Shown: positions 1 through 10,843, counted from the first letter of the stretch. The stretch is 64,000 bases of DNA from Sulfuritalea sp. (GCA_021738385.1 JAIPCF010000005.1:1-64000), one strand, 5' to 3'. Notes: generated from the letters alone by a model not told the origin. A program made the numbers and translations.

Positions 1-237
1 CATCGTATCGAGCATGGCCAGGGCCGTCCGGATGATCTCGATTTGCTGAACCGGGTGACAGACAACATGATGGGCAAAACCATCTGCGCGTTGGCCGACG
101 CCGCCGCTTTCCCGGTGCGCAGCTTCATCAAGCATTTCAAGAACGAGTTCGAATACCACATCGAAAACAAGAAGTGTCTGGTCGATCCTGAGGTTCAGAA
201 GATGGGCAGCGGCTTTTTCAAGGTAGGGGCCGCGTAA
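1..237 (+). CDS. nuoF: NADH-quinone oxidoreductase subunit F, C-terminal end (partial)
   Basis: This is the last 78 codons of NuoF, the FMN- and [4Fe-4S]-carrying NADH-oxidising subunit of complex I. The frame is open from base 1 and reads HGQGRPDDLDLLNRV then TICALADAAAFPVRSF, which matches the family C-terminus just after the N3 cluster cysteines. The gene start and catalytic part lie outside the window. Its TAA overlaps the ATG of nuoG by one base (TAATG), so the two are translationally coupled. The identification is firm from the sequence and from the downstream gene order. Confidence 0.93.
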   Translation, partial: HRIEHGQGRPDDLDLLNRVTDNMMGKTICALADAAAFPVRSFIKHFKNEFEYHIENKKCLVDPEVQKMGSGFFKVGAA

Positions 238-2600
238 TGGTCGAAATCGAGATCGACGGCAAGACGCTGCAAGTCGCAGACGGCAGCACCATCATCGAGG
301 CGGCCCACCAGCTGGGCACCTACATTCCGCACTTCTGCTACCACAAGAAACTGTCCATCGCGGCCAACTGCCGGATGTGCCTGGTGCAGGTGGAAAAGGC
401 GCCGAAGCCGATGCCGGCCTGCGCGACGCCGGTGACCAACGGCATGAAGGTGTTCACGCACTCCGAACTGGCGGTCAAGGCCCAGAAGGGCGTGATGGAG
501 TTCCTGCTGATCAACCACCCGCTGGATTGCCCGATCTGCGATCAGGGCGGCGAGTGCCAGTTGCAGGATCTCGCGGTCGGCTACGGCGAGTCCGCCTCGC
601 AGTACCAGGAAGAAAAGCGCGTCGTTCCCGACAAGGATCTCGGTCCGCTGGTGTCGACCGACATGACCCGCTGCATCAACTGCACGCGCTGTATTCGCTT
701 CACCGCCGAGATTGCCGGCTTCCAGGAACTCGGCCAGTCCTATCGCGGCGAGCGCGCCGAGGTCATGCCCTTCATCGGCAAAACGGTGGACACCGAACTC
801 TCCGGCAACATCATCGACCTTTGCCCGGTCGGTGCGCTGACCTCGAAGCCTTTCCGCTTCTCGGCGCGCACCTGGGAACTGTCGCGGCGCAAGTCGGTGA
901 GCCCGCATGACGGCCTCGGCAGCAACCTGATCGTGCAGACCAAGCACGACCGCGTGATGCGCGTGCTGCCTCTCGAAAACGAAGACATCAACGAATGCTG
1001 GCTGACCGACAAGGAGCGTTTCTCCTATCTTGGCCTGAATTCGCAAGGTGACAACGGGCGGCTGACGAAGCCGATGGTGAAGCAGGGCGGTGAATGGAAG
1101 GAGGTCGACTGGAACGTCGCCCTCGATTACGCCTCGCATGCGTTGCGTGATGTTGCCAATACACACGGTGGCGGTGCTATCGGTGGTCTGATAAGTCCGC
1201 ATGCCACGCTCGAGGAAATGTATCTGGCGCAAAAACTGTTGCGCGGCCTGGGCAGCGAAAACATTGATTTCCGTCTGCGCCAGAGTGATTTCTCTGCTGA
1301 TGGAAAGCGCAAGGGAGCGCCCTGGCTGGGAATGAAGATCGCAGAAATCAGCGAACTCGATCGTGTACTGGTGGTGGGCTCCTTCCTGCGCAAGGATCAT
1401 CCGCTGATTGCTCAACGCCTGCGCCAGTCTGCCAAGCGCGGAGCTCAAATCAGCGTCCTGCACAGCGCGGATGACGACTTGTTGATCACGCTGGAGGCGC
1501 GCGCCATTGTCGCACCATCGCAACTTCCGGCTCAGCTTGCCGAAGTCGTCAAGGCCGTCGCCGAACTCAAGGGCGCGACTGTGGCTGCGGAACTGCAAAA
1601 AGTCGACGCTGGTCGCATTGATGTAAATGCGGCGAAGAAAATCGCAGCAAGCCTGGTTTCAGGCAGTGAAGGCGGCAAGTGCGGCATCCTGCTCGGCAAC
1701 TTCGCACAGCAACATCCGCAAGCGGCAACGCTGAATGCGCTGGCACAGCAACTGGCGGTGCTGCTGGGTGGCCGTTTCGGTTTCCTCGGTGAGGCAGCAA
1801 ATAGTGTCGGCGGATATGTCGCCAAGGCAGTCCCGACAGGCGAGGGCTTCAACGCAGCGGCAATGCTCGACGCGCCGCGCCAGGCTTATGTCGTCGTCGG
1901 TACCGAGCCGGAACTCGATTGCGCCAACGGCGCCAAGGCGCTGGCAAGCCTGACTCAGGCTGCTGTCGCCGTGGTTCTGAGCCCCTTCAAGTCGCAGGCC
2001 ATGCTTGACTATGCGGCAGTACTGCTGCCTGTGTCGCCGTTCTCCGAAACTTCGGGTACTTTCGTCAATACCGAAGGCCGGGTGCAAAGTTTCTACGCCG
2101 CCGCCAAACCACTGGGCGAGTCCCGGCCGGCTTGGAAAGTATTACGCGTACTGGGCAATCTGCTGAAGGTCGAAGGCTTTGACCAGGACAGCAGCGAAGA
2201 AGTACGTGATGAGGCTCTGGGAGGCAAACCTGAGTTTGTTCCCGGTCTGGATAATGGTATCGAAGTCGCACCGAGTCTCAACGCGAATGTCAACGGGCTA
2301 GAGCGGGTCGCCGATGTGCCGATTCACTTTGCCGATTCTCTGGTACGCCGCTCGCCATCGCTGCAACAAGCAACCGACTCCGCCGCTCCAACGGCACGCA
2401 TGAACGCCGCAACGCTGGCGAAACATGGTTTGGCCGTTGGGGATACCGTAAAAGTCGGCGCTGGCGATACGGCGAGCGTTACGCTTGCCGTGAAACTGGA
2501 CGCGGGTCTCCCCGATGGAGTGCTGCGCGTTGCTGCTGCCCACGCCAGTACGCAGGCGCTGGGCGCCATGTTCTCCGTTCTCAGCGTGGAGAAGGCGTGA
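237..2600 (+). CDS. nuoG: NADH-quinone oxidoreductase subunit G
   Basis: NuoG is the large iron-sulfur subunit of the peripheral arm of complex I (787 aa). The N-terminal [2Fe-2S] domain has C34, C45, C48 and C62. It is followed by [14 protein letters not shown] for the His-ligated and Cys-ligated [4Fe-4S] clusters, then [13 protein letters not shown] with a later CPVGAL. The rest is a molybdopterin-oxidoreductase-like domain without catalytic function in this family. The ATG at 237 overlaps the nuoF stop. A copy of the 27-bp dispersed repeat lies in the C-terminal domain (2449-2474) and is read as KVGAGDTA. Family homologues have a similar V-x-G-x-G stretch there, so this may be partly convergent. 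Confidence 0.96.
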   Translation: MVEIEIDGKTLQVADGSTIIEAAHQLGTYIPHFCYHKKLSIAANCRMCLVQVEKAPKPMPACATPVTNGMKVFTHSELAVKAQKGVMEFLLINHPLDCPICDQGGECQLQDLAVGYGESASQYQEEKRVVPDKDLGPLVSTDMTRCINCTRCIRFTAEIAGFQELGQSYRGERAEVMPFIGKTVDTELSGNIIDLCPVGALTSKPFRFSARTWELSRRKSVSPHDGLGSNLIVQTKHDRVMRVLPLENEDINECWLTDKERFSYLGLNSQGDNGRLTKPMVKQGGEWKEVDWNVALDYASHALRDVANTHGGGAIGGLISPHATLEEMYLAQKLLRGLGSENIDFRLRQSDFSADGKRKGAPWLGMKIAEISELDRVLVVGSFLRKDHPLIAQRLRQSAKRGAQISVLHSADDDLLITLEARAIVAPSQLPAQLAEVVKAVAELKGATVAAELQKVDAGRIDVNAAKKIAASLVSGSEGGKCGILLGNFAQQHPQAATLNALAQQLAVLLGGRFGFLGEAANSVGGYVAKAVPTGEGFNAAAMLDAPRQAYVVVGTEPELDCANGAKALASLTQAAVAVVLSPFKSQAMLDYAAVLLPVSPFSETSGTFVNTEGRVQSFYAAAKPLGESRPAWKVLRVLGNLLKVEGFDQDSSEEVRDEALGGKPEFVPGLDNGIEVAPSLNANVNGLERVADVPIHFADSLVRRSPSLQQATDSAAPTARMNAATLAKHGLAVGDTVKVGAGDTASVTLAVKLDAGLPDGVLRVAAAHASTQALGAMFSVLSVEKA
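2449..2474 (+). repeat. 27-bp dispersed repeat, copy 1 (inside nuoG)
   Basis: The copy reads AAAAGTCGGCGCTGGCGA then TACGGCG. It is in frame as Lys-Val-Gly-Ala-Gly-Asp-Thr-Ala within NuoG. The same codon frame is used by the copies in nifJ and rnfG. Confidence 0.55.
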
Positions 2601-3685
2601 TGGAAACCACCGTTCTCGGTTTCTTCGAATGGTTGTGGGGGCCGCTGTGGGCGCCGCTCTGGACTCTGGTTCAGCCGGTATGGCCGCTGATCTGGACTCT
2701 GGTCAAGATCGTCCTGATCCTTGCTCCCTTGCTGCTTTCGGTTGCCTATCTGACTTTCTGGGAACGCAAGATCATTGGCTGGATGCAGGTTCGCATCGGT
2801 CCCAACCGCGTCGGCCCCTGGGGTCTGCTGCAGCCGATCGCCGACGGCATGAAGCTGTTCTTCAAAGAGGTATTGTTTCCTTCTGCGGCCGACAAGAAAC
2901 TCTTCATTCTTGGTCCCATCATGGCGATTGCCCCGGCGCTGGCTGCCTGGGCGGTGATTCCATTCGCGCCGGGTTGGGTGCTGGCCAACGTCAATGCCGG
3001 CGTCCTGTATTTACTGGCGATCAGTTCGGTGGGCGTCTACGGCATCATCATTTCCGGCTGGGCATCGAACTCGAAGTACCCGTTCTTTGCCGCCATGCGC
3101 GCCTCGGCGCAGATGATTTCCTACGAGATCTCGATGGGCCTGGCGCTGATCACAGTCCTGATGGTGTCGAACAGCCTGAACCTGACCGAGATAGTTGTGG
3201 CGCAAAGCGCGGGACGCTTCGCTGATATGGGTATTGGCGCGCTATCCTGGAACTGGCTGCCGCTGCTGCCGATGTTCGGCGTGTATCTGATTTCCGGAAT
3301 CGCGGAAGTCAATCGCGCGCCGTTCGACGTGGTCGAGGGCGAGTCGGAAATTGTTGCCGGTCACATGGTCGAATATTCGGGCATGTCCTTCGCGATGTTC
3401 TTCCTCGCCGAATACGCCAACATGATCCTGATCGCGGCGATGACCTCGATCTTCTTCCTTGGCGGCTGGTTGTCCCCGGTGAGCTTCCTGCCTGACGGTT
3501 TCCATTGGCTGGCCGCGAAGATGGCCTCGGTCCTGTTCTTCTTCCTCTGGATTCGAGCCACCTTCCCGCGCTATCGCTACGACCACATCATGCGTCTGGG
3601 CTGGAAGGTATTCGTGCCGCTCACGCTGGTGTGGATTCTTGTTGTCGGCATCTGGATGATGTCGCCGCTGACCATCTGGAAATAG
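2600..3685 (+). CDS. nuoH: NADH-quinone oxidoreductase subunit H
   Basis: NuoH is the membrane subunit that forms the quinone chamber at the junction with the peripheral arm (361 aa). It has about eight hydrophobic segments and the family stretches [32 protein letters not shown] and [15 protein letters not shown], the last on the acidic quinone-site loop. The ATG at 2600 overlaps the nuoG stop (TGATG). A GTG one codon earlier is also possible. Length is normal for the family. Confidence 0.97.
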   Translation: METTVLGFFEWLWGPLWAPLWTLVQPVWPLIWTLVKIVLILAPLLLSVAYLTFWERKIIGWMQVRIGPNRVGPWGLLQPIADGMKLFFKEVLFPSAADKKLFILGPIMAIAPALAAWAVIPFAPGWVLANVNAGVLYLLAISSVGVYGIIISGWASNSKYPFFAAMRASAQMISYEISMGLALITVLMVSNSLNLTEIVVAQSAGRFADMGIGALSWNWLPLLPMFGVYLISGIAEVNRAPFDVVEGESEIVAGHMVEYSGMSFAMFFLAEYANMILIAAMTSIFFLGGWLSPVSFLPDGFHWLAAKMASVLFFFLWIRATFPRYRYDHIMRLGWKVFVPLTLVWILVVGIWMMSPLTIWK

Positions 3686-3700
3686 GACCGAGAGATCGCC

Positions 3701-4186
3701 ATGGGTGCAAGAGATTTCATTGGTAGCCTGTTCCTCAAGGAACTGTTCAAGGGTATGGCAGTGACCGGGCGCTACATGTTCGCGCGCAAGATCACCGTTC
3801 AGTACCCGGATGAGAAAACCCCGCAAAGCAATCGCTTTCGCGGTCTGCATGCCTTGCGTCGCTATCCGAATGGAGAAGAACGCTGCATCGCCTGCAAACT
3901 GTGCGAGGCAGTTTGTCCGGCGCTGGCGATCACCATCGAGTCGGCAGAGCGCGATGATGGCAGTCGCCGCACCACACGCTACGACATCGATCTGACCAAA
4001 TGCATTTTTTGCGGTTTCTGCGAGGAAGCCTGCCCGGTTGACGCCATCGTCCAGACCCGTATCTTCGAGTACCACGGCGAGAAGCGTGGCGATCTCTATT
4101 ACACCAAGCAAATGCTGCTGGCCGTCGGCGATCGAAACGAAACACAGATCGCAGCCGATCGTGCCCAGGATGCGCCTTACCGCTGA
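3701..4186 (+). CDS. nuoI: NADH-quinone oxidoreductase subunit I
   Basis: NuoI carries the two [4Fe-4S] clusters N6a and N6b that pass electrons towards N2 and quinone (161 aa). Both motifs are intact: [12 protein letters not shown] and [12 protein letters not shown]. The N-terminus, [20 protein letters not shown], is the amphipathic stretch typical of betaproteobacterial NuoI. The ATG at 3701 follows a purine-rich AGAGATCG site and lies 15 bases after nuoH. Confidence 0.97.
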   Translation: MGARDFIGSLFLKELFKGMAVTGRYMFARKITVQYPDEKTPQSNRFRGLHALRRYPNGEERCIACKLCEAVCPALAITIESAERDDGSRRTTRYDIDLTKCIFCGFCEEACPVDAIVQTRIFEYHGEKRGDLYYTKQMLLAVGDRNETQIAADRAQDAPYR

Positions 4187-4193
4187 CCCAGCC

Positions 4194-4820
4194 ATGGAAT
4201 TCAAGACCATTCTTTTCTACATCTTTTCCGCAGTGACGATATTCGCGGCGTTGCGTGTGATCACAGCGCGCAATCCGGTGCATGCCGTGCTGTTTCTTGT
4301 GCTGGCATTTTTCAACGTTGCCGCGCTGTGGATGCTGTTGCAGGCCGAGTTTCTGGCTCTCGCGCTGATCATGGTCTATGTCGGCGCGGTGATGGTCCTG
4401 TTCCTGTTTGTGGTGATGATGCTCGACATCAACATCGAGCGCGTACGGCAGGGTTTCTGGAGCAATCTGCCACTCGGCGCTTTTGTCGGTTTGTTGATGG
4501 TCGCCGAGATGGCCGTGGTGCTCTCCGGCCGCTATTTTGGCTTGGCAAATTTCCCGTCGCAAAATCTGCCGGCGGACTACAGCAACACCAAGGAATTGGC
4601 GCGCGTGCTCTTTACCGAGTTCGCTTATCCCTTCGAAATTGCCTCGGTCATTCTGCTGGTGGCCATTATCGTTGCGGTGATGTTGACCTTGCGCAAGCGC
4701 AAGGACAACAAGGCCATGAATCCTTCGGACCAGATCGCTGTCAAGAGCAGGGATCGCATGCGCCTGGTCAAGATGGCGCCTGAAGTCGAGCTCCCCGTGG
4801 CTGAAAAGGGAGGGGAGTAA
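4194..4820 (+). CDS. nuoJ: NADH-quinone oxidoreductase subunit J
   Basis: NuoJ is a small membrane subunit at the base of the proton channel (208 aa) with about five transmembrane segments. It carries the conserved [20 protein letters not shown] stretch of the pi-bulge helix TM3. The frame is open further upstream, but [14 protein letters not shown] is the family start and its ATG is 7 bases after the nuoI stop. The tail after about residue 175 is hydrophilic and charged, which is usual in this lineage. Confidence 0.95.
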   Translation: MEFKTILFYIFSAVTIFAALRVITARNPVHAVLFLVLAFFNVAALWMLLQAEFLALALIMVYVGAVMVLFLFVVMMLDINIERVRQGFWSNLPLGAFVGLLMVAEMAVVLSGRYFGLANFPSQNLPADYSNTKELARVLFTEFAYPFEIASVILLVAIIVAVMLTLRKRKDNKAMNPSDQIAVKSRDRMRLVKMAPEVELPVAEKGGE

Positions 4821-4822
4821 AC

Positions 4823-5128
4823 ATGGTCTCGCTATCCCACTATCTGATACTGGCCGCCATCTTGTTCGCGATCAGCATTATCGGCATCTTCCTCAACCGG
4901 AAGAATCTGATCGTGTTACTGATGGCCATCGAGTTGATGCTGCTGGCGGTGAATATCAATTTTGTCGCTTTCTCGCATTACCTCAACGATCTTTCCGGTC
5001 AGCTCTTCGTGTTTTTCATACTCGTGGTGGCTGCCGCAGAATCCGGTATCGGTCTCGCCATTCTGGTGGTGCTGTTCCGCAACCTGTCCTCCATCGATGT
5101 CGAAGATCTCGACAGTTTGAAGGGTTAG
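4823..5128 (+). CDS. nuoK: NADH-quinone oxidoreductase subunit K
   Basis: NuoK is an MrpC-like three-helix membrane subunit (101 aa). The two conserved membrane glutamates needed for proton translocation are visible in [17 protein letters not shown] and [14 protein letters not shown] strong GGGAGGGGAG ribosome-binding site lies inside the nuoJ end, and the ATG is 2 bases past the nuoJ stop, so the two are probably coupled. Confidence 0.97.
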   Translation: MVSLSHYLILAAILFAISIIGIFLNRKNLIVLLMAIELMLLAVNINFVAFSHYLNDLSGQLFVFFILVVAAAESGIGLAILVVLFRNLSSIDVEDLDSLKG

Positions 5129-5132
5129 TGAC

Positions 5133-7142
5133 ATGGGCATGAAAACACTCTATCTGCTGGTACCTCTGGCCCCGCTGGCCGGCGCCATCCTCGCGGGATT
5201 CTTCGGCAAGATTCTCGGCCGTACCGGGTCGCATCTGGTGACCATCCTTGGCGTCACGATTTCCTTTGTGCTGTCCTTTGTGATTTATCAGGATGTGCAG
5301 GCCGGCAATGTATTCAACGGTGCGGTTTACACCTGGATGGAATCGGGCGGCCTGAAACTTCAAATCGGCTTCCTGATCGACCCGCTGACCGTCATGATGA
5401 TGCTGGTGGTCACCTTCGTCTCACTCATGGTGCACGTTTACACCATTGGCTATATGGCGGAAGATCCCGGTTATCAGCGCTTCTTCAGCTACATCTCGCT
5501 GTTCACCTTCTCCATGCTGATGCTGGTGATGTCCAACAACTTCGTCCAGTTGTTCTTCGGCTGGGAAGCGGTGGGTCTGGTTTCGTATTTGTTGATCGGC
5601 TTTTGGTACACCCGGCCGACAGCGATCTACGCCAACCTCAAGGCCTTCCTGGTGAATCGTGTCGGTGACTTCGGCTTCCTGCTCGGTATCGGACTGATTG
5701 CCGCCTATGCCGGCAGCCTCGACTATGCCGAGGTGTTTGCCAAACGCAACGAACTGGCCGCGATCACCGAATCCGTGACCGGCTGGCCGTTGATCACCGC
5801 AGCCTGTATCTGTCTGTTCATTGGCGCCATGGGCAAGTCGGCGCAGTTCCCGCTGCATGTCTGGCTACCCGACTCGATGGAAGGTCCGACGCCAATCTCC
5901 GCGCTGATCCATGCCGCCACCATGGTCACGGCGGGCATCTTCATGGTGTCGCGCATGTCGCCGCTGTTCGAGCTGTCCGACACCGCACTGTCGTTTGTCA
6001 TCATCATCGGTGCCATTACCTGTTTGTTCATGGCGCTGATAGCCATCGTGCAGACCGACATCAAGCGCGTTGTTGCCTACTCGACACTGTCGCAGCTCGG
6101 CTACATGACCATGGCTCTTGGAGCCTCGGCCTATTCGGTGGCGATCTTCCACTTGATGACACATGCCTTCTTCAAGGCCGTGCTCTTCCTCGGTGCCGGT
6201 TCCGTCATCATCGCCATGCACCATGAGCAGGACATGCGCCGCATGGGCGGCTTGCGCAAGTACATGCCGATTACCTACGCCACCATGCTGATCGGTGCGC
6301 TTGCCAACGCGGGCTTGCCGCCGTTTGCCGGATTTTTCTCCAAGGATTCGATCATCGAGGCAGTGCATTTCTCGCAGATTCCCGGCGCCGGTTTTGCCTA
6401 CTTTTGCGCGTTGGCGGCGGTCTTTGTCGGCGGTCTGTATTCCTTCCGCCTGATCTTCTTTACCTTCCACGGCAAAGAGCGTTTCCGTGATGTCGCACAT
6501 GATGCACACGGTCACGACGCACACCATGATGACCACGGGCATCATGGCCCGGCAGAACCGCATGAATCACCCAAAGTCGTTACCGTACCGTTGATCCTGT
6601 TGTCGATTCCTGCCATTGCATCAGGCTGGATGATCGGCACGGTGCTCTACGGTGAATGGTTCGGCGGTGCGATTGTCATTGCCGACAACCACAAGGGCAT
6701 GGCGATGATGGCCGAACAGTTCCATGGTGTGGTCGGCATGATGCTGCACGGCGTCACTACGCTACCGTTCTGGCTGGCGATGTCCGGCGCGGCGACCGCC
6801 TGGTTCCTCTATATCAAGCGTCCGAATCTGCCGGCCGTGATCAAGCAGAAGCTGGCGTTCCCAGCCATGATTCTCGAAGAAAAATATGGTTTCGACCGCT
6901 TCAACGACTGGTTCTTTGCCGGCGGTGCGCGTGGCCTCGGCCGTGGTTTGTGGAAAGGTGGCGATCAGGTTTTGATCGACGGTGTAATGGTCAACGGTTC
7001 GGCCAGTGCTGTCGGCTGGATATCCGGGCTGGTCCGCCTGCTTCAGACTGGCCGTATTTATCAGTACGCATTTTTCATGATCTTCGGAGCTTTGGCTTTG
7101 TTGAGCTATGCGTGGTGGACGGTCTTAAACCGAATTCTCTGA
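5133..7142 (+). CDS. nuoL: NADH-quinone oxidoreductase subunit L
   Basis: NuoL is the distal antiporter-like proton-pumping subunit, which carries the long lateral helix (669 aa). Family motifs include NNFVQLFFGWEAVGLVSYLL with the channel glutamate, LHVWLPDSMEGPTPISALIH and QTDIKRVVAYSTLSQLGYM. About residues 451-475 form a histidine-rich soluble loop with more than ten His. This kind of loop occurs in NuoL of related bacteria and could bind metal, but no function is shown. The start is 4 bases after nuoK. Confidence 0.97.
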   Translation: MGMKTLYLLVPLAPLAGAILAGFFGKILGRTGSHLVTILGVTISFVLSFVIYQDVQAGNVFNGAVYTWMESGGLKLQIGFLIDPLTVMMMLVVTFVSLMVHVYTIGYMAEDPGYQRFFSYISLFTFSMLMLVMSNNFVQLFFGWEAVGLVSYLLIGFWYTRPTAIYANLKAFLVNRVGDFGFLLGIGLIAAYAGSLDYAEVFAKRNELAAITESVTGWPLITAACICLFIGAMGKSAQFPLHVWLPDSMEGPTPISALIHAATMVTAGIFMVSRMSPLFELSDTALSFVIIIGAITCLFMALIAIVQTDIKRVVAYSTLSQLGYMTMALGASAYSVAIFHLMTHAFFKAVLFLGAGSVIIAMHHEQDMRRMGGLRKYMPITYATMLIGALANAGLPPFAGFFSKDSIIEAVHFSQIPGAGFAYFCALAAVFVGGLYSFRLIFFTFHGKERFRDVAHDAHGHDAHHDDHGHHGPAEPHESPKVVTVPLILLSIPAIASGWMIGTVLYGEWFGGAIVIADNHKGMAMMAEQFHGVVGMMLHGVTTLPFWLAMSGAATAWFLYIKRPNLPAVIKQKLAFPAMILEEKYGFDRFNDWFFAGGARGLGRGLWKGGDQVLIDGVMVNGSASAVGWISGLVRLLQTGRIYQYAFFMIFGALALLSYAWWTVLNRIL

Positions 7143-7166
7143 CATGACTGTCAGCTAATATTGACT

Positions 7167-8642
7167 ATGAATGCAAGCTTACTGAGTCTCGCAATCTGGG
7201 TGCCGATTCTGGGTGCTGTTCCAGTTTTCTGGATCGGCTCCGAACGACGCGAACTGGTGCGCTGGTTTTCCCTGGCCGTTGCGGTTGCCGGCTTCCTGGT
7301 CACCATTCCACTCTATATCGGGTTTGATACCTCGCTGAGCGGAATGCAGTTTGTCGAAAAAGCGCCCTGGATCACTCGCTTCAACGTTGAGTATCTGCTC
7401 GGGGTTGACGGCATTTCGATGCCCTTCATTCTGCTCAACAGCTTCATTACCGTGCTGGTGGTGCTCGCCGGTTGGGAAGTCATCGAAGAGAAGCAGGCCC
7501 AGTACATGGGCGCATTCCTGATCATGTCGGGCCTCATGAACGGCATTTTCAGCGCACTGGACGGCGTGCTGTTCTACGTGTTCTTCGAGGCTTCGCTGAT
7601 CCCGATGTACATCATCATCGGCGCCTGGGGCGGACCGAACAGGGTTTACGCCGCCTTCAAGTTCTTCCTCTACACCTTGCTCGGCTCCTTGCTGATGCTG
7701 GTTGCGCTGATCTGGCTGTTCCTCGAGTCGGGCGGCAGCTTCAACATTCTCGACTGGCACCACTTGCCGATCGGGATCAAGCCGCAGATTCTGATCTTCA
7801 TCGCCTTCCTGGTTTCGTTTGCCGTCAAGGTACCCATGTGGCCGGTGCATACGTGGTTGCCTGACGCCCACGTCGAAGCGCCTACCGGCGGCTCGGTGGT
7901 GCTGGCTGCGATTGCCCTGAAGCTCGGCGCCTACGGTTTCGTGCGGTTTTCGCTGCCCATCGTGCCCGATGCCGCCCATCAACTGGCACCGATGATGATT
8001 GCCCTGAGCCTGATCGCCGTTGTCTACATCGGTTTTGTGGCCCTGGTGCAAACCGACATGAAAAAGCTGATCGCCTACTCGTCGATCTCGCACATGGGTT
8101 TTGTCACTCTCGGGTTTTTCATCTTCAATCAGATCGGTGTCGAAGGTGCGCTGGTGCAGATGATTTCGCATGGTTTCATTTCCGCTGCCATGTTCCTTTG
8201 CGTCGGCGTAATGTATGACCGCATGCACTCGCGGCAGATCGCCGATTACGGCGGCGTGGCGAATACCATGCCAAAGTTTGCTGCCTTGTTCGTGTTTTTT
8301 GCCATGGCCAATTCCGGGCTGCCGGCAACTTCGGGCTTTGTCGGCGAGTTCATGGTGATCCTGGGCGCCATCAAGTTCAACTTCTGGGTCGGTTTTGCCG
8401 CCGCCACTACGCTGATTCTCGGTGCCGCCTATACCTTGTGGATGATCAAGCGCGTGGTGTTTGGCGAAGTCGGCAACGACAAGGTGGCAAAGCTGAAAGA
8501 CATCGGCAGTCGCGAGTTTCTGGTACTCGGCCTGCTGGCGGTTTGCGTTCTGGCCATGGGCCTTTACCCCTTCCCCTTCACCGAGGTAATGCATTCCTCG
8601 GTGGATAACCTGCTCAAGCATGTTGCGATGAGCAAGCTCTGA
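7167..8642 (+). CDS. nuoM: NADH-quinone oxidoreductase subunit M
   Basis: NuoM is an antiporter-like proton-pumping subunit (491 aa). It shows FYVFFEASLIPMYIIIGAWG with the key glutamate, FAVKVPMWPVHTWLPDAHVE with the key lysine, and QTDMKKLIAYSSISHMGFV. I chose the ATG at 7167 (MNASLLSL). A TTG two codons upstream is also in frame. The 24-base spacer after nuoL has no strong ribosome-binding site. Confidence 0.96.
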   Translation: MNASLLSLAIWVPILGAVPVFWIGSERRELVRWFSLAVAVAGFLVTIPLYIGFDTSLSGMQFVEKAPWITRFNVEYLLGVDGISMPFILLNSFITVLVVLAGWEVIEEKQAQYMGAFLIMSGLMNGIFSALDGVLFYVFFEASLIPMYIIIGAWGGPNRVYAAFKFFLYTLLGSLLMLVALIWLFLESGGSFNILDWHHLPIGIKPQILIFIAFLVSFAVKVPMWPVHTWLPDAHVEAPTGGSVVLAAIALKLGAYGFVRFSLPIVPDAAHQLAPMMIALSLIAVVYIGFVALVQTDMKKLIAYSSISHMGFVTLGFFIFNQIGVEGALVQMISHGFISAAMFLCVGVMYDRMHSRQIADYGGVANTMPKFAALFVFFAMANSGLPATSGFVGEFMVILGAIKFNFWVGFAAATTLILGAAYTLWMIKRVVFGEVGNDKVAKLKDIGSREFLVLGLLAVCVLAMGLYPFPFTEVMHSSVDNLLKHVAMSKL

Positions 8643-8673
8643 TGAAAACTATGAGCGGCGCACGAGCTTTGCA

Positions 8674-8702
8674 TGCCTGGAACTCCGCTTCGCGGGCAGG
8701 CA
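8674..8702. repeat. Small hairpin repeat before nuoN
   Basis: The unit begins TGCCTGGAACTCCGC and ends GCGGGCAGGCA, so it folds as TGCCTG/CAGGCA outside and CCGC/GCGG inside. The same unit is nested in the inverted repeats at 51442-51568 and 52310-52425. Here it fills most of the nuoM-nuoN spacer, without CACAGAG flanks apart from a trace (AAACACGAGAG). Confidence 0.75.
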
Positions 8703-8723
8703 ACGAAAAACACGAGAGAAGCG

Positions 8724-10211
8724 ATGCTGAATAATTTCGTGATCCCCGACCTGTACCCGGCGGCACCGGAGATATTTCTCCTGCTGATGGCCTTCCTGGT
8801 GCTGTTTGTCGACCTGATTTTTGGCGCGACCCATCGCTGGATTGCTGCCATGCTCACCCTCATCACCCTGTTCGGATGTGCGGCGATTACGCTGGTCACC
8901 TGGGATGGACAAACCACGCTGACCTTCAGCAACATGTTTGTCGATGATGCCCTGTCCGACTTTCTCAAGCTGATGACCTATTTCGCCGTCATCATGATGC
9001 TGGTGTACAGCAGGCAGTACATGGCAGATCGTGGCCTGGACAAGGGGGAGTTCTACGTCCTTGTGATGTTCGCCACGCTGGGCATGATGATCATGATATC
9101 GGCATCCAGCCTGGTGACCATGTATCTCGGTCTTGAATTGATGTCGCTCTCGCTTTATGGTCTGGTGGCCATTGATCGCGAATCGTCGCGTGCTACCGAA
9201 GCGGCAATGAAATATTTCGTACTTGGCGCCCTGGGTTCCGGTCTGCTGCTGTACGGCATGTCGATGATCTACGGCGCCACGGGCAGTCTGTCGATCAATG
9301 GCGTGGCGCAGGCCTTGCATCAGGGTCAGGCGGAAAGATCCGTGCTGGTGTTCGGCCTGGTCTTCCTGGTGGGCGGTGTTGCCTTCAAGCTGGGTCTGGT
9401 GCCGTTCCATATGTGGATACCCGACGTCTATCACGGCGCACCCACCCCGATAACCATGTTCGTCGGTTCGGCGCCCAAGATTGCGGCCTTTGCCATGGCT
9501 TTGCGCCTGCTGGTCTACGGCCTGTTCGGGCTGGTCGAGGATTGGCAGCCGATGCTGCTGGTCATGGCAATGTTGTCCATCGGTCTCGGAAATCTGGCCG
9601 CCATTGCACAGACCAATATCAAGCGCATGCTGGCGTACTCGGCCATTTCGCATATGGGCTACATGGTGCTCGGCCTGATGGCAGGTGTTGTCGGTGGCCG
9701 GGTTGAAGCCTTCACGGCGATTAACGCCTACAGTTCCGCGATGTACTACACCATTGCCTATGTAATGATGACCATGGGCGCTTTCGGTACGGTGTTGCTG
9801 CTCTCACGCGCCGGCTATGAAGCTGAGAACCTGGAAGACTTCAAGGGTCTCAACAAGCGCAGCCCCTGGTTTGCCGGGATGATGCTGATCATGATGTTCT
9901 CCATGGCCGGCATTCCATTCTTCATCGGCTTCTTCGCCAAGTTTGCGGTGCTGCTGGCCGCTATCAAGGCGGGTTACACCATGGTGGCTGTAATCGCGGT
10001 CATGTTCTCTCTGGTCGGCGCTTTCTACTACCTGCGCGTGGTCAAGCTGATGTATTTCGACTCCCCGGTCGATTCGGCGCCGATTACTGCCGGTCTGGAC
10101 CTGCGTGTACTGCTGTCGCTTAACGGTCTGGCAGTCGCCGCTTTTGGTCTTTTCCCTGACCAGTTGGCCTTGATCTGCTACACCACGCTGGCGCGCTCGC
10201 TATCGGGCTAG
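8724..10211 (+). CDS. nuoN: NADH-quinone oxidoreductase subunit N
   Basis: NuoN is the third antiporter-like proton-pumping subunit (495 aa) and the last gene of the operon. Recognisable parts are [39 protein letters not shown] and [19 protein letters not shown]. The frame is open 17 codons further upstream, but those codons lie in the hairpin repeat. The ATG at 8724 follows GAGAGAAG and gives the usual hydrophobic start. Confidence 0.96.
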   Translation: MLNNFVIPDLYPAAPEIFLLLMAFLVLFVDLIFGATHRWIAAMLTLITLFGCAAITLVTWDGQTTLTFSNMFVDDALSDFLKLMTYFAVIMMLVYSRQYMADRGLDKGEFYVLVMFATLGMMIMISASSLVTMYLGLELMSLSLYGLVAIDRESSRATEAAMKYFVLGALGSGLLLYGMSMIYGATGSLSINGVAQALHQGQAERSVLVFGLVFLVGGVAFKLGLVPFHMWIPDVYHGAPTPITMFVGSAPKIAAFAMALRLLVYGLFGLVEDWQPMLLVMAMLSIGLGNLAAIAQTNIKRMLAYSAISHMGYMVLGLMAGVVGGRVEAFTAINAYSSAMYYTIAYVMMTMGAFGTVLLLSRAGYEAENLEDFKGLNKRSPWFAGMMLIMMFSMAGIPFFIGFFAKFAVLLAAIKAGYTMVAVIAVMFSLVGAFYYLRVVKLMYFDSPVDSAPITAGLDLRVLLSLNGLAVAAFGLFPDQLALICYTTLARSLSG

Positions 10212-10218
10212 CGGCGCT

Positions 10219-10245
10219 GTCGCGGTGCGTTGCGCGCGCCGCGAC
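10219..10245 (+). terminator. Hairpin after nuoN, possible end of the nuo operon
   Basis: GTCGCGGTGCG pairs with CGCGCCGCGAC around a short loop: an 11-bp stem with one G-T pair, 8 bases past the nuoN stop. No T-run follows, so it may only stabilise the mRNA 3' end or act in both directions, since the next gene converges on it. Confidence 0.35.
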
Positions 10246-10311
10246 TCGCCGTGATCCGCGTCCTCATTTAGGTAGCGGCGAAACGACATCAAACACAAAG
10301 CTTGGCGGAGG

Positions 10312-10758
10312 CTAGGCGTACTTCGCCTTTGCGGCCTTGGCTTCAACGGCCTCCTCGGGCGAGTAGGCCTTGCCTGACCACAGCATCCGGTACGCAATCT
10401 CCTCATTGCCGTTCTCGCACAGTTCCAGGACTTGCTGAAACAGAGGCTGGAAGGTTTCGCTGCGATGCGAAGCCTCGTGTTCCTCAAATGAATTCCAGAA
10501 GGTGATGATCAGCGCTTCGCGGTCTTTCAACGGGCTATCCACTGCCTGGCCGATGGTGCTGCCTTCATTCGAGACCATCCCGCTGTTAAGCACCACCATG
10601 CCGCCACGAAAGCCGGTGTCCGAATGGTAGGTCTTGACGTTCTCGCACAGCATCGCAACCCGTTCCTCAAGGTCGTCGATGGTATATCCTTGGGCCAGCA
10701 GCACTCGATTCACGGTTACCACCCCATCGGGACTCAACTCTGGAATCAGACCGGACAT
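10312..10758 (-). CDS. Small soluble protein, ABM/ferredoxin-like fold suspected
   Basis: This is a 148-aa soluble protein without signal or membrane segment. Its second half, ALIITFWNSFEEHEASHRS, resembles the strand-plus-helix pattern of antibiotic-biosynthesis-monooxygenase (dimeric alpha/beta barrel) proteins, which bind small hydrophobic molecules or heme. I do not recognise a specific family, and the A/K-rich end (AVEAKAAKAKYA) is low complexity. It is divergent from the Nudix gene, with an AT-rich 85-base spacer (10759-10843) that probably holds both promoters. Confidence 0.7.
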   Translation of the reverse strand: MSGLIPELSPDGVVTVNRVLLAQGYTIDDLEERVAMLCENVKTYHSDTGFRGGMVVLNSGMVSNEGSTIGQAVDSPLKDREALIITFWNSFEEHEASHRSETFQPLFQQVLELCENGNEEIAYRMLWSGKAYSPEEAVEAKAAKAKYA

Positions 10759-10843
10759 GTAAGCCTCCTGTATTAATGGTGTCTAATATAAGATGGGCAT
10801 TCTCGATAAAAGTTCAAGTATCAATTAACTCCCTGTTGGCGCA

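Noticed and set aside
195-1598. 467-codon open frame antisense to nuoG
   Set aside because: It is a shadow of nuoG in high-GC DNA. The product has no domain and is Ala/Arg/Gln-rich, and the sense frame is a conserved complex I gene.
7179-8621. 480-codon antisense frame over nuoM
   Set aside because: The translation is a run of His, Gln and Glu with no family features. nuoM is clearly the real gene.
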